The notes: generated by a model from the letters alone, not told the origin. DNA of 64,000 bases from Chloroflexota bacterium (GCA_029265355.1 JAJUJL010000003.1:265102-329101); one strand, 5' to 3'. Positions 47,583-56,631 are shown, numbered from the stretch's first letter. Numbers and translations: made by a program.

Positions 47583-48917
47583 TCAGCCACCCAATTTCCC
47601 AATCCGTACCGCAGTGATTGTCCCCTCGTTTGTTTTCACCTCTTGAACGACCTTGATATCTGCAGAAACCTTCAAACCATCCGCTGTGATCTCATCGATC
47701 ACTATCCCTTCAACTGTTCCGCCTTTCAGGTTTGCTTCAACAACCTGCTGGATGCTAAATTTCAAATTTTCTGCGCTCGGAGAATCTTTTTGTGTGATCG
47801 GCGGGAAAAGCACGCCATCCGTGGCTCTCAGATAGAGCGTCGGCACCCCCCATTCCACACCCTTTTCAGAGGACTTGTGTAGCATCGCCAACCTGCCAGC
47901 GGTAACCGCCTCATCGATCGTCAGCCCGGCTGCCAGGCTGAGATAGAAAGCCTGGCTGAACAGAATCGCCATGTCATCCAGCACTTTGTACTGCATGGCA
48001 AGCACTGCCGGGATGCCAGCCGCAATCAGCGCTGGCGCCACTCCGGTCCAGCCAGATTTGCCATTGATCCTGCCCGACTCGCATGCGCCAAGCACGGTTA
48101 ATCGCACACCCGCTGCCGCCAGCCTGTCCGCCAGTGCGTTGGCAGCCAGGTAAGCCGGTTTGCGGTCCGCTTTTTCCTTGATCAGCAGCAAACTGCCCCA
48201 ATCATCTTGATCTTTGAACTGCCCGTGCCCCGAAAAATGAAAAATATCCGGCTTAGTGGTGAGCGCGGCATCCAGCTCTTCTTCGGTCACATCTTCGATG
48301 ACCGGCTGCCACTTGAGCGTGACGCCTTCGACCCTGAAATCACCCAACGCTTTCTCGAGCACGCGTTTTTCCTTCGAGAGTTTTAATGTTGGAATGCCAG
48401 GCGCCTCGGGGTTGGCCATCGCCGCCAGCATGCGAATACTTCCCTGGTCGCTCATCCCCAGGTTAGGAAGCGGACCTTCCTTCGGTGGATGGCGCACCAG
48501 GGAAATCTTCGGCTGCAACACCAGAAAATGCGAGCGATTGACCTCACCCTCGGTCAGTTGCAGGTAGCAGTACTCCCAGGGAATTTGCTGCAGTTCAACA
48601 TCGCGTATGAGCAAACGCAAGCGGATACCGCCTTCCAACGGCGCCTGCCGCACCGCGGCAACGAATTTCTCGCGCATCGGGCCGGCTGGCAACAGGCGAT
48701 TCAGCAGCTCTTTACCCAAAGGGATCAAATCCTCAACATAGATATCCTTGGCTTCCAGAGCGTCGAGATCGGTTTGGATGGCATCGAGTTTTAGCTCCAC
48801 ACGCACCGGCTCCGGCTCGCCCCATTCTGCAGAAGGCGGCATTGCCACAGTGTAGCTACCGTCTTTATAATCCCGCAGTTCGAGCAAAAAATCTTTGTAG
48901 TCACGTGTTTTCACCAT
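47583..48917 (-). CDS. CHAT-domain (caspase-like) protease
   Basis: A 444-residue protein. The CHAT domain holds the His-Cys dyad of clan CD peptidases: His231 in HFSGHGQF and Cys279 in LGACESG, with GIPAVLAMQY after the Cys. The N-terminal 150 residues form a separate domain with LLIRDVELQQIPWEYCYL, typical of bacterial CHAT proteins, and the C-terminal 50 residues form a small beta module. Bacterial CHAT proteases are known as activators of gasdermins and in type III-E CRISPR. It starts 9 nt after the lipase stop with an AAGGTGA site, so they are co-translated. The substrate is probably a neighbour in this operon. Confidence 0.85.
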   Translation of the reverse strand: MVKTRDYKDFLLELRDYKDGSYTVAMPPSAEWGEPEPVRVELKLDAIQTDLDALEAKDIYVEDLIPLGKELLNRLLPAGPMREKFVAAVRQAPLEGGIRLRLLIRDVELQQIPWEYCYLQLTEGEVNRSHFLVLQPKISLVRHPPKEGPLPNLGMSDQGSIRMLAAMANPEAPGIPTLKLSKEKRVLEKALGDFRVEGVTLKWQPVIEDVTEEELDAALTTKPDIFHFSGHGQFKDQDDWGSLLLIKEKADRKPAYLAANALADRLAAAGVRLTVLGACESGRINGKSGWTGVAPALIAAGIPAVLAMQYKVLDDMAILFSQAFYLSLAAGLTIDEAVTAGRLAMLHKSSEKGVEWGVPTLYLRATDGVLFPPITQKDSPSAENLKFSIQQVVEANLKGGTVEGIVIDEITADGLKVSADIKVVQEVKTNEGTITAVRIGKLGG

Positions 48918-48926
48918 GGCTCACCT

Positions 48927-50375
48927 TCAATCGACTTCGGCTTCGACCACAATCAACTCATCTAAGGAAACCCTGGATTGGTCTGGCAGGCGAATCTGCG
49001 CCTGCAGCGTGTAATAGCCTTCCTGGTTGGGGGCGATCAGCACCGCTTCGTACCTGCCTGGAGCGCCCTGCTTCTCTTTGAGGCGAGTGCGTACCACAGA
49101 AGGCGACTGGTGCACTTCCATCCCCGGCAGTGGTTCTCTGAAGGACATTTCGACAAAGATATCCATATCCTGCCGGGGTGAACCATCTTGCGCATCGCGC
49201 ACTTCCACCCAGGAGACGATGGCATCGCCAGGGGTATAGAAGTCATGCTCAGCTTCGAAGAGGATCGAAATGTCCGGAAGATAGAGGGCGGGTCTCGCCT
49301 CTCCCGCGTACTTACCCACAATCTCGGCGTGCACAAATTCAAGCACTGCCGTATCTACATAAATATCGCCATGCGTCACCGGGAAAGGCAAGCGGCTTTT
49401 TTCATCGACCCAGGGATGTTGGGCGCTGCGAGAGGGCACCGTACCATCTCCGGCGCTTGTCTCGATCCATTGAATGCTCTCCCAGGCGCCAGCCGGCCCG
49501 CGGGTCAGGATGCCTTTCGTCGTCGTCGGTTTGCGCATCCCGTAATAACAAATGGTTTCCACCCCGGGATCCCTCGCCAGTGTTTGGTTGAATTTCAATG
49601 CATCTGCCAGGTAGGCTTTTTCTTGGGCAGTGGAAAGCCAGCCTGTATCTGCGAACAGGTCCACATCATTGTTATCTTCATCTTCAAGAAATGGATTCAC
49701 ATGCGGGATCAACTGGTAGAAAGAAGGAAATGTGCGGATCAGTTCCTTCACCCGTGAACCCAGGTTCCACAAGTTAAACCGCTTCAATCCCAAGACATCC
49801 AACCCATCCATCAGCACCTTGATCGCCTTTGGGGCGCCATCCCAGGGAGAACCCATCAAGAGCAATTTGCCAACATGTTCTCGACCGCCTTCCTCCTGGA
49901 TATACCAGCGCGAGACAATGCCCCCGTTGCTGTGCGCCACCAACCAGGCTTTTGCGCCGGGGTGGATTTTTCGCCAACGGTCGATCGCCTCGCCAAGCTG
50001 CTGCGCTGAACGGCGATTATCTTGCCGCCAATCATACGCAAACGTGTACGCAGCCTGCACCTCCGAGCTGGGCTCTTGCGGATCGATGGCATAGCCCCAA
50101 CGCTTGAGTTGGGCGATCAAGCGCCCGTAATGCTCTTGTTTTGCCCAGGGTGGAATGAGCAGCACTTCGTTCATCACACCGGCTGGTTCCAGGTCGTCAT
50201 TTGGATAAGCCATGCGCGCCAGCATATCGCCGATCGCATCTCCGGTGTTAAAAGGGTTCTTCAGCAAGCCTGCCACATCCAGCCACACAATATCGCCTCT
50301 CTTCTTATCCCTTAGCAAGCTGCCCATGTATCCAGGCACAATGACGATGAAATGCTTTGGTTTCTCCACTGCCAT
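48927..50375 (-). CDS. LCAT-like alpha/beta hydrolase (putative phospholipase/acyltransferase)
   Basis: A 482-residue hydrolase. The catalytic set is Ser149 in AHSNGG, Asp310 in SAGDGTVP and His335 in THGDIY; the opening VIVPGYMGSLLRD and the motif YDWRQDNRRSA match lecithin:cholesterol acyltransferase relatives. Residues about 365-482 form a beta-sandwich-like extra domain. No signal peptide is present, so it acts inside the cell, where a phospholipase could damage the cell's own membrane. It is the first gene of the unit containing the CHAT protease. The 231-nt gap upstream contains the terminator of the next operon and should hold this operon's promoter. Confidence 0.8.
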   Translation of the reverse strand: MAVEKPKHFIVIVPGYMGSLLRDKKRGDIVWLDVAGLLKNPFNTGDAIGDMLARMAYPNDDLEPAGVMNEVLLIPPWAKQEHYGRLIAQLKRWGYAIDPQEPSSEVQAAYTFAYDWRQDNRRSAQQLGEAIDRWRKIHPGAKAWLVAHSNGGIVSRWYIQEEGGREHVGKLLLMGSPWDGAPKAIKVLMDGLDVLGLKRFNLWNLGSRVKELIRTFPSFYQLIPHVNPFLEDEDNNDVDLFADTGWLSTAQEKAYLADALKFNQTLARDPGVETICYYGMRKPTTTKGILTRGPAGAWESIQWIETSAGDGTVPSRSAQHPWVDEKSRLPFPVTHGDIYVDTAVLEFVHAEIVGKYAGEARPALYLPDISILFEAEHDFYTPGDAIVSWVEVRDAQDGSPRQDMDIFVEMSFREPLPGMEVHQSPSVVRTRLKEKQGAPGRYEAVLIAPNQEGYYTLQAQIRLPDQSRVSLDELIVVEAEVD

Positions 50376-50550
50376 CGGTTTACTCCCTTCGTTGATTTGA
50401 CCCTGAGTCGGAGAGGCTTCGATGTCGCAGTCTGTTTACCCATCCCCCTGGATCTAGAGCTACGTTCTCCGTATGACCAGCAATAATTTTACCATATCTA
50501 TCTAAATATAACCTCTCGCCTGCATCGCGACGCTCACCGCGCAAAGCAAA

Positions 50551-50585
50551 GGCCTGGAGACCTGCAACTCCCAGATCTCCAGGCC
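50551..50585 (-). terminator. Terminator of the MacAB-like operon
   Basis: GGCCTGGAGA (50551-50560) pairs perfectly over 10 bp with TCTCCAGGCC (50576-50585). Read on the minus strand it is followed by TTTGCTTTG. It lies 22 nt past the stop of the adaptor gene. The rest of the 50376-50606 gap is AT-rich around 50486-50520 and probably contains the lipase-CHAT promoter, but no clear -35/-10 pair was found. Confidence 0.75.
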
Positions 50586-50606
50586 ACGTCTTGTTGAATC
50601 AAGATG

Positions 50607-51839
50607 CTATTTCTCGAACCGCACAACAACTGTCATCCCCCAGCGCAGGCGCGGATCGACGTTGTCTACTCGCAAGCGCACCGTATAGGTGATATCGCCG
50701 CGCTTTTCTTCCGAAATATCGCTGATGCGCTCGACCGTTGCGCGCATCTCGACTTCCGGCAGCGCGTCCGCGGTGACAATGGCAGTCTCGCCGACTTCCA
50801 CATCGACCACATCCAGCTCGGTGAGGTTGTCTGTCTCCACGTACCATTCGGAAAAGTCGGCAATCCTGGCCACCAGCGCACCAGGCGAGATGCGCTGGCC
50901 GGGTATCAAGTTGAATTCGACAACCGTGCCATCGATCGTGGCCTTGAGTTCCAGGTTGCTAATCGCCACCTCGGCAGCTTTAATTGCCGCGTTGGCAGCT
51001 TCGATGCGCTGTTTGGCGGTTTCGATGCGCCCTTGAAGCAGAGCGACCTCATCTGGATCTGGTCCCAATAGAAGTTGGTCGTACTCCTGCTGAGCGATTT
51101 CCACGCGCGCCTGGGCTATCTGCACCTCAGCTTCAGCCTGCGCCTGGTCGAAATCATTGGTGTAGGTGCCAGTCAGGTTATTGACCAGCCGAGCAGCAGC
51201 ATCGTAAGCTTTTTGTGCTGCTGCGAGCTTGCTGAGAAAGGCGGCTCGCGTCAGGTTGTCCTCAGGCTTGTTCTCCCAGGGTTCATAGTCCTCTTGCGCC
51301 TTCTCCAGGGCTTTCTTCGCCAGCGCCAGGTTGGCTTTGGCCTCATCAATGTCGAATTGTTCTGCAGGCGTGGTCAACGCTCTCAGATTTCGCTCGGCAT
51401 CCCGCAATTGATCCCTGGCAGCAGTGAGCGTTTGCAGTGCAGTAGTTTGCGCGGTGGGCAAATCCTTTTCGAGCTGCTTCAGCGCCTGCTCAGCCGTCAG
51501 CAGCTCCTGGTTCGCCGCAGCTAACTCCAGGCGCGCGTTTGCCAGGGTGCTTTCCAGCGATTCGCGATTGCCCAACCTTGCCAGGACCTGGCCACGCTGC
51601 ACCACATCGCCTTCCTCGACCAGCACTTCAGCCACCTCTCCTGAGCTGTTGAAAGCGATCTGGACGGTTTCCTTTGGCACAAGGCGCCCTTCGACAACCA
51701 GCGCCGAGTCCAAAACAGCCAGGGGCACCTCAGTCGCATCTGGCGCTGCTGTAGGTGTGCTCCCTAAAGCCTGGCAAGATACCAACAGCAAGCTGACCAT
51801 CAAAAAAAGGAACATAAGTATGATCGTCTTTCTCTTCAT
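50607..51839 (-). CDS. HlyD/MacA-like membrane fusion lipoprotein
   Basis: This 410-residue adaptor protein starts with a signal peptide and lipobox LLVSCQ (Cys about 22). It then has a lipoyl/barrel-sandwich half (GEVAEVLVEEGDVVQRGQVL), a long helical hairpin (residues about 90-270) and a second lipoyl half (TIDGTVVEFNLIPGQRISPG). It links to the FtsX-type permease downstream in gene order. The ATG at 51839 has AAGGAG 6 nt upstream; a TTG two codons earlier is less likely. In an organism without a typical outer membrane, such adaptors reach through the cell wall. Confidence 0.85.
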   Translation of the reverse strand: MKRKTIILMFLFLMVSLLLVSCQALGSTPTAAPDATEVPLAVLDSALVVEGRLVPKETVQIAFNSSGEVAEVLVEEGDVVQRGQVLARLGNRESLESTLANARLELAAANQELLTAEQALKQLEKDLPTAQTTALQTLTAARDQLRDAERNLRALTTPAEQFDIDEAKANLALAKKALEKAQEDYEPWENKPEDNLTRAAFLSKLAAAQKAYDAAARLVNNLTGTYTNDFDQAQAEAEVQIAQARVEIAQQEYDQLLLGPDPDEVALLQGRIETAKQRIEAANAAIKAAEVAISNLELKATIDGTVVEFNLIPGQRISPGALVARIADFSEWYVETDNLTELDVVDVEVGETAIVTADALPEVEMRATVERISDISEEKRGDITYTVRLRVDNVDPRLRWGMTVVVRFEK

Positions 51840-51854
51840 CTCCAACTCCTTGAA

Positions 51855-54254
51855 TTATTCATAGGCCAATATCTCCCGTACAGTGAGCTTTGCCGCGCTG
51901 CGCGCCGGCGCGTAGCTGGCCAAAGCAGAGAGCACCACCACGACCGTGACCCAAATCAGATACCCTTCATACGCTACGACAAAATTTAGCGGGGTCTGCA
52001 AGATCGCGATTCCGATCAGATTGGTCAATACCAGTCCGATCGGGATTGCAAATACCGCTGCCAACAGGAAGCTGATCAAGCCAATCAGCACACCTTCCAC
52101 GATGACCAATTGCATCACATCGCTGTTGGCTGCCCCAATGGCGCGGATCACACCGATCTCGCGGGTGCGTTCGATCACATTCATGCTCATGGTGCTCGCC
52201 AGCCCCAGACCTCCCACAAGAGCCAATAATCCTGCCATGACCACCATGAAGATCACCAACAAGTCTATCTGGGCGGTATTTTGGCGTGTGACCAGGGTTC
52301 CTGTGAGCACCTGGGCCACCTGGATATCCGCCTCCTCGAAGGCACGCTCTAGAGCATCCGCGACGCGCTGCTGAGTGACCGGATCATGCGCTTTTGTCTG
52401 GATGCGCAATTGGCTCACCCGGTTGACTTGCCCCAAGGCTGCCGCCAGGTCTTCAGCGTTTGAGTACACAATTGGCGGACTCACATTGCCCGCCATAATA
52501 AATGTGCCAACAATCCTCCAACGAGACTCTTTCCCATTGCTAAATTTGATGATGATTTCGTCCCCAACCTTCAAGTCAGGCCGCGCCGCAAGCAGGTGGT
52601 TTCCAATCACAATCCCATTTTTATCCCCCGGGAGCAACCATCGCCCAGAAGTCAGCGTTGGTTCGATCATGCGAGAACCGGCAGGCGGCGCAAAGATGAG
52701 CACCTGGGTGGAGACGAGATCGCCCGGAACCAATAAGTCCGCTGTCTGGATGCCCCAGGACTCGTAATAATCAATTTCCGGTATATTTTCGAGCCAGGGT
52801 TCCAATTCGTCCATGCGGTAATATCCGGCAAAACTGACATTGACGTCGGAGAGCAAGTAACCCAAGGCGTCGTCGATGGCCAGGTTCATCGATCCACGCA
52901 GGTTCATCACCGAAAGGAACATTGCCCCTGCCAAGGTCAGCCCAGAGAGGGTCAACACCAGGCGGGCTTTCCTGCGAAAAGTGTTGCGCAGAGAAATTAA
53001 CAAAGGCCTGGGTAAGAAGCGCACCATTTCCACCAATCGGTCGATCACGTTGTTACCAAACTTGCCCGCCTGGATCCCATAACTGGATAAGGCTTCTCGG
53101 ATCGTTGTCTGCGTTGCCCGTAAAATGGGAACGATACCTGCCAATACAGGCACCCCGATGGCGACGAGCACCTGAAGTTGAATCGTGCTGCGCGATAGAT
53201 GAAATTCGCTTATCCGAAAGTTCAGGTATTCGGCCGTGCCTCGGGCTGTGGCATAGCCATGTGAAGCCGAGAGCGGAATAGCGATCACCAAAGACAGTAC
53301 ACCGAACAGCACTAACATCAACACATACATCCAGATGAGCTGCCCCTGGGTAGCGCCGATGGCTTTCATCACGCCGATTTGACGTACCTGTTGGGTCAGC
53401 AGGGCATAGATGGAGTTGATAATCAGGAATGCGCCTAAGAAGACGGACAAGCCACCGAGAAAGGTCAGAAAGATGCCCAAGGATTGGGTGATATCGCTGG
53501 CAAAATGCCTGCCTGGGCGAAAGATGCGCGTGAAATAAACCGATTTACCGCTTTCTTCGATCTTCTCTGCTAAGCGCGCCGAGACATCCTCGACGTGCGC
53601 TTCATCACGCGGGTCGCCCGTGACTGCCAAGAGCAAACGGGTATAGTCTTGCGTGCCGCCGAGCCAGCCAATCGTTTCCAGGTTTGCATAAAGGGTAACC
53701 TGCAAACCAAATACATAGGGTATAGCATTGACATCTCGAATGATCGCAGCTACACGCACCTGGCGGCGATAGCCATCGGGGAGAGTCAGGTCCAGCGTAT
53801 CCCCACGCTTAATTTTCAAAGCCTGCGCCCCGGAAAATTCGATATAAACTTCCTGCTTTCCTAACGGCGGAATCTGCTCAGGATCTTCGGGGCTGAGCAG
53901 GTCGACCCGGATTTCGTCCAGCGCTGGCAATCCGATCACATCTGCCTGGGCTTTTTCACCTTGCGGCAGATGGATGGTGACAGATGTACCGCCTCGCGCA
54001 TCCAGATCCGCCACACCCTCCACCCTGCGCAAATTGAACAACAGATCGTCGTCAAAAGGGTCCGAAAAAATCATGGCATCGTGCGGATTGGAAGATTGGT
54101 AGTCGGCCTCCATATCCGTCATGATGTATTCGAGGGAGCTGTTGATAATGCCGATGGCATACACCCCAACGCCGATGGTCAGGATAACCAACAGCGTGCG
54201 CAGCTTGTATCCCACAATGTCTTTGAGAATCTTCTTCCAACGTGGAGAGATCAT
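51855..54254 (-). CDS. ABC transporter permease, FtsX/MacB type with two FtsX domains
   Basis: A 799-residue permease with two FtsX modules (each with about four helices in total, near residues 20-420 and 430-799) and two extracytoplasmic MacB-like domains. Typical segments are QQVRQIGVMKAIGATQGQL, ERTREIGVIRAIGAANSDV and the C-terminal PARSAAKLTVREILAYE. It forms a MacAB-like mechanotransmission system with the adjacent ATPase and adaptor. The start overlaps the ATPase stop as ATGA. Confidence 0.87.
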   Translation of the reverse strand: MISPRWKKILKDIVGYKLRTLLVILTIGVGVYAIGIINSSLEYIMTDMEADYQSSNPHDAMIFSDPFDDDLLFNLRRVEGVADLDARGGTSVTIHLPQGEKAQADVIGLPALDEIRVDLLSPEDPEQIPPLGKQEVYIEFSGAQALKIKRGDTLDLTLPDGYRRQVRVAAIIRDVNAIPYVFGLQVTLYANLETIGWLGGTQDYTRLLLAVTGDPRDEAHVEDVSARLAEKIEESGKSVYFTRIFRPGRHFASDITQSLGIFLTFLGGLSVFLGAFLIINSIYALLTQQVRQIGVMKAIGATQGQLIWMYVLMLVLFGVLSLVIAIPLSASHGYATARGTAEYLNFRISEFHLSRSTIQLQVLVAIGVPVLAGIVPILRATQTTIREALSSYGIQAGKFGNNVIDRLVEMVRFLPRPLLISLRNTFRRKARLVLTLSGLTLAGAMFLSVMNLRGSMNLAIDDALGYLLSDVNVSFAGYYRMDELEPWLENIPEIDYYESWGIQTADLLVPGDLVSTQVLIFAPPAGSRMIEPTLTSGRWLLPGDKNGIVIGNHLLAARPDLKVGDEIIIKFSNGKESRWRIVGTFIMAGNVSPPIVYSNAEDLAAALGQVNRVSQLRIQTKAHDPVTQQRVADALERAFEEADIQVAQVLTGTLVTRQNTAQIDLLVIFMVVMAGLLALVGGLGLASTMSMNVIERTREIGVIRAIGAANSDVMQLVIVEGVLIGLISFLLAAVFAIPIGLVLTNLIGIAILQTPLNFVVAYEGYLIWVTVVVVLSALASYAPARSAAKLTVREILAYE

Positions 54255-55402
54255 GCCGGGTTCTCCTGGCGAGTGCGAAGATTCTCCTCCAGCCTGTTAG
54301 CGACAATTGCATCCAGGATCTGCCGTGTGGAATCAGATTCCTGGATCAATTCGATAAAAGCAGCTTTACTCAATGCAACCAGTTCCACAGGCCCTTCAAG
54401 TCCCGCTCGCGCTGTCGCCAGGTTCGCCCCGCCGCGCATCAATTCTACTTCCCCAAAGAAATCACCCACACCTGGGCGGTAAACAACAACGTCCGAGCCT
54501 CCCGGGCGCTGCAAAGCAATCTCTACGGTGCCTTTGGTGATAATATAGAACCGGTCCGGCTCTGCCCCCTGGCTGAGGATGACCGCCCCCGGCTCGAACC
54601 TCATCGGCTGCAGTTGATTGGTGATTTTGAGCATCTGCTGCGTGGTCAGTTGCGGCAAGGCTCGGGCCACAAATTCGCTCACGATCTGCCCATCTGCAAT
54701 CAAGACCGTGCGGTTGACCCGTTTGGCCAGGCTGGAATCGTGGGTAACCATCACTACCGTTTTACCTTCATCCACCAGCTTCTTGAAAATACCAAAAATC
54801 ACTTCTGCAGTGACCGAGTCCAGGTTGCCCGTTGGCTCATCGGCAAGCAGGATGGGAGGGTCATTGGCCAGGGCGCGCGCAATCGCCACGCGTTGCTGTT
54901 GGCCGCCGGAAATTTCGGATGGCAGTTTGCGGGCGTGATCCTGCATTTCCACCAATTCCAATAGCTCCATGGCTTTGCTGCGCCGCTGGCGAGAAGGATA
55001 CACGCGGCAAAAATCCATCGGCAGCATGACATTCTCAATCAGGGATAAAGTGGGCAGCAATTGGAAAAACTGGAACACGATGCCCATCCGGCGTCCCCGC
55101 CAGCGCGCCAGGCGGTTTTCGCTCATCTCGTGCACCGCCTCCCCGGTCACATACACCTCCCCTCGGGTGGGACGGTCGATACCGGTCACCATATTGATCA
55201 AGGTCGATTTGCCGCTGCCGGATTTACCAATCACGCCTATGAATTCGCCCGCGTAAAAGCGCACATTGATATTCTTTAAAACAGGAAATTCGCCAGCCGC
55301 GTTGCGGAAGGTTTTATCGATCCCCACCAATCGAATCACTTCTCCAGCTTCGAACTCCACCGCGTGGTGATGGTTTTTCTTACGGGAAAATAGTCTCGGC
55401 AT
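54251..55402 (-). CDS. ABC ATPase of MacB/LolD type fused to a cyclic-nucleotide-binding-like domain
   Basis: A 383-residue protein. Residues about 20-245 are an ATPase with Walker A GKSGSGKST, signature ISGGQQQRVAIARAL, Walker B ILLADEPTGN and switch His in VTHDSS. Residues about 255-375 are a cNMP-binding-type beta barrel with FEPGAVILSQGAEPDRFYII, GDFFGEVELMRGG and NLATARA (phosphate cassette GEVELMRGGANLATA). Normally such ATPases end after the first part. The fusion suggests export activity controlled by a nucleotide. ATG 55402 follows GAGGG; a GTG codon precedes it. A TATAAT box lies on this strand at 55464-55459. Confidence 0.87.
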   Translation of the reverse strand: MPRLFSRKKNHHHAVEFEAGEVIRLVGIDKTFRNAAGEFPVLKNINVRFYAGEFIGVIGKSGSGKSTLINMVTGIDRPTRGEVYVTGEAVHEMSENRLARWRGRRMGIVFQFFQLLPTLSLIENVMLPMDFCRVYPSRQRRSKAMELLELVEMQDHARKLPSEISGGQQQRVAIARALANDPPILLADEPTGNLDSVTAEVIFGIFKKLVDEGKTVVMVTHDSSLAKRVNRTVLIADGQIVSEFVARALPQLTTQQMLKITNQLQPMRFEPGAVILSQGAEPDRFYIITKGTVEIALQRPGGSDVVVYRPGVGDFFGEVELMRGGANLATARAGLEGPVELVALSKAAFIELIQESDSTRQILDAIVANRLEENLRTRQENPA

Positions 55403-55630
55403 CACACCCTCTTGGTCACGAACGTTGCACAGTTGCCAGAGCAGACCTCAGCTAATTTATTATACGTCCAAAAACAAATCAAGTTTCAGAATTCACAAGG
55501 CGTCCCGGGCTTTCGCACAGCGATCAGCATTGCTCCCCTTGCACCTCGGCGGCGCGGCCACAGCAAGACCTGAGACTGCAGGATTGGGAAGTCCAGTAAC
55601 TGTACACGGCATGAGCTGTGAGAAAATATA
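55403..55630. other. Intergenic region, promoter side of the MacAB-like operon
   Basis: Together with the following terminator and tRNA remnant, this makes about 440 nt without a gene. On the minus strand TATAAT (55464-55459) is a good -10 box for the ATPase gene, with only a weak -35 (CTGAAA-like). I see no open frame, riboswitch or repeat in the remainder. Confidence 0.5.
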
Positions 55631-55659
55631 AAAAAACCCTGCTGAATTGCCAGCAGGGA
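55631..55659 (-). terminator. Terminator belonging to the tRNA-Pro gene
   Basis: CCCTGCTG (55638-55645) pairs with CAGCAGGG (55652-55659). On the minus strand the hairpin is followed by seven T residues. It sits 16 nt past the 3' end of the tRNA-Pro remnant, so it is the native terminator of that tRNA and marks the chromosome side of the junction. Confidence 0.85.
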
Positions 55660-55674
55660 TACTCAACTTACAGT

Positions 55675-55721
55675 CGGGGCGCGCGGATTTGAACCGCGGG
55701 CCTCACGGACCCGAACCGTAT
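55675..55721 (-). other. tRNA-Pro(CGG) 3' fragment: attachment site (attL) of the integrated element
   Basis: Read on the minus strand this is a correct 3' half of a tRNA. It has anticodon stem TACGG/CCGTG with loop TTCGGGT (anticodon CGG), variable region AGGCC, T arm CGCGG-TTCAAAT-CCGCG, acceptor strand CGCCCCG and discriminator A. Upstream of the anticodon stem there is no D arm or 5' acceptor strand, so it is not a functional tRNA. A tyrosine integrase gene lies 2.5 kb away. Site-specific insertion into the 3' end of a tRNA gene leaves exactly such a remnant; the restored intact tRNA should be at the other end of the element, to the right of this window. Confidence 0.85.
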
Positions 55722-55843
55722 CGTTGTTTTGGCTTACCGGTCAGGGAATGGTTGGGTTGGTAAGGGGCTGTGCGGGGTGCGGTCCGCTGAGCTGTGCGGG
55801 GTGCGGTTGGGCCGGGGCGGTGCGGGTAACAACGATTATCTGT

Positions 55844-56464
55844 TCAGGGTTGGTCGCTGCGGATGCTGGTCAGCTCGCCCAGGAAGAGGTCAAATGATTT
55901 TTCGGCTTCGGTGAAGCGGCGGTTGACCTGGCTGTCCGGGTCATCGCGCATGAAGGAAAGGAAGCCTTCGATGGTGTTGTCCATGTGTTGGATGAGGTAT
56001 TGATGGGCTAGGCTGGTGCAACCGGGAACGGTGGTCTGGTTGAGTTGGCGGCGGATGCCTTGCAGGTCGGCGATGGCGGGGGATAGGGAGCCGCGGGCGG
56101 TGTTGTTGGCGATGCGCACGGCGTCATCCCATTCAGTGAGGGTGGAGTCGATGAGTTGGAGGTAATCGGCTGCCTGGACGCGGCAGAGGTTGCTGGTGGG
56201 GGTAGCAATGATGGTGGTGAGGAGGTTACCCGGTTGGGATAGGGCGATGATGGCCAGCAGAACAATGACGGCGATTATAGCGATGGTAAGTGCAGGGATG
56301 ATCCAGGATCGGCGGCGGGGTCGTGCGGTGATGGTTACAGGGACGGTGTTTGGTTGAGCGGGGGCGGGTACCTTGTCTTCAAAGCCGGGCAGCGGGCGAT
56401 TGCAATGGCGGCAGACGATGGCGGAGTCCTGGATTTCTTCGGCGCAGTATGGGCAGGATTTCAT
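55844..56464 (-). CDS. Zinc-ribbon membrane protein
   Basis: A 206-residue protein. A zinc ribbon lies at the N-terminus (CPYCAEEIQDSAIVCRHC), then a Pro-rich linker, one membrane helix (about residues 50-75, WIIPALTIAIIAVIVLLAII), and an extracytoplasmic helical domain with two Cys. ATG 56464 is chosen because it overlaps the stop of the small gene upstream as ATGA; the open frame extends to 56566 but would bury that gene. Function unknown; similar zinc-ribbon/TM proteins are frequent in Chloroflexota. Confidence 0.7.
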   Translation of the reverse strand: MKSCPYCAEEIQDSAIVCRHCNRPLPGFEDKVPAPAQPNTVPVTITARPRRRSWIIPALTIAIIAVIVLLAIIALSQPGNLLTTIIATPTSNLCRVQAADYLQLIDSTLTEWDDAVRIANNTARGSLSPAIADLQGIRRQLNQTTVPGCTSLAHQYLIQHMDNTIEGFLSFMRDDPDSQVNRRFTEAEKSFDLFLGELTSIRSDQP

Positions 56465-56631
56465 GTCAGCTTTTTTATGAGTTGGGTGGCGATCCAGGTA
56501 AACAGGATCATGGAGATGATTGTAATGGTGGCTGCTCGAAACGGCGGGTAAAGGTTGTTGAGCCAATCATAAGTGAAGACAGTCAAGATTAGAACTATGA
56601 CGGCGAGGAAGGTTTTGCTGATTATGCCCAT
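56461..56631 (-). CDS. Small two-helix membrane protein (56 residues)
   Basis: A short frame begins MGIISKTFLAVIVLILTVFT and ends ATQLIKKLT, with two hydrophobic segments joined by a YDWLNNLYPPFRA loop. Its stop codon overlaps the ATG of the zinc-ribbon gene (ATGA), which supports real translation. It lies 27 nt downstream of the XRE regulator gene on the same strand, so the three may form one transcript. Function unknown. Confidence 0.6.
   Translation of the reverse strand: MGIISKTFLAVIVLILTVFTYDWLNNLYPPFRAATITIISMILFTWIATQLIKKLT

Noticed and set aside
45464..50375. Bacterial gasdermin or type III-E CRISPR (Craspase) system
   Set aside because: A CHAT protease is present, but the helical neighbour lacks the gasdermin beta-rich domain, and no CRISPR repeats or cas genes were found in the window.
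55675..55721. Functional tRNA-Pro gene
   Set aside because: Only the anticodon arm, variable region, T arm and 3' acceptor strand are present; the D arm and 5' acceptor strand are absent.
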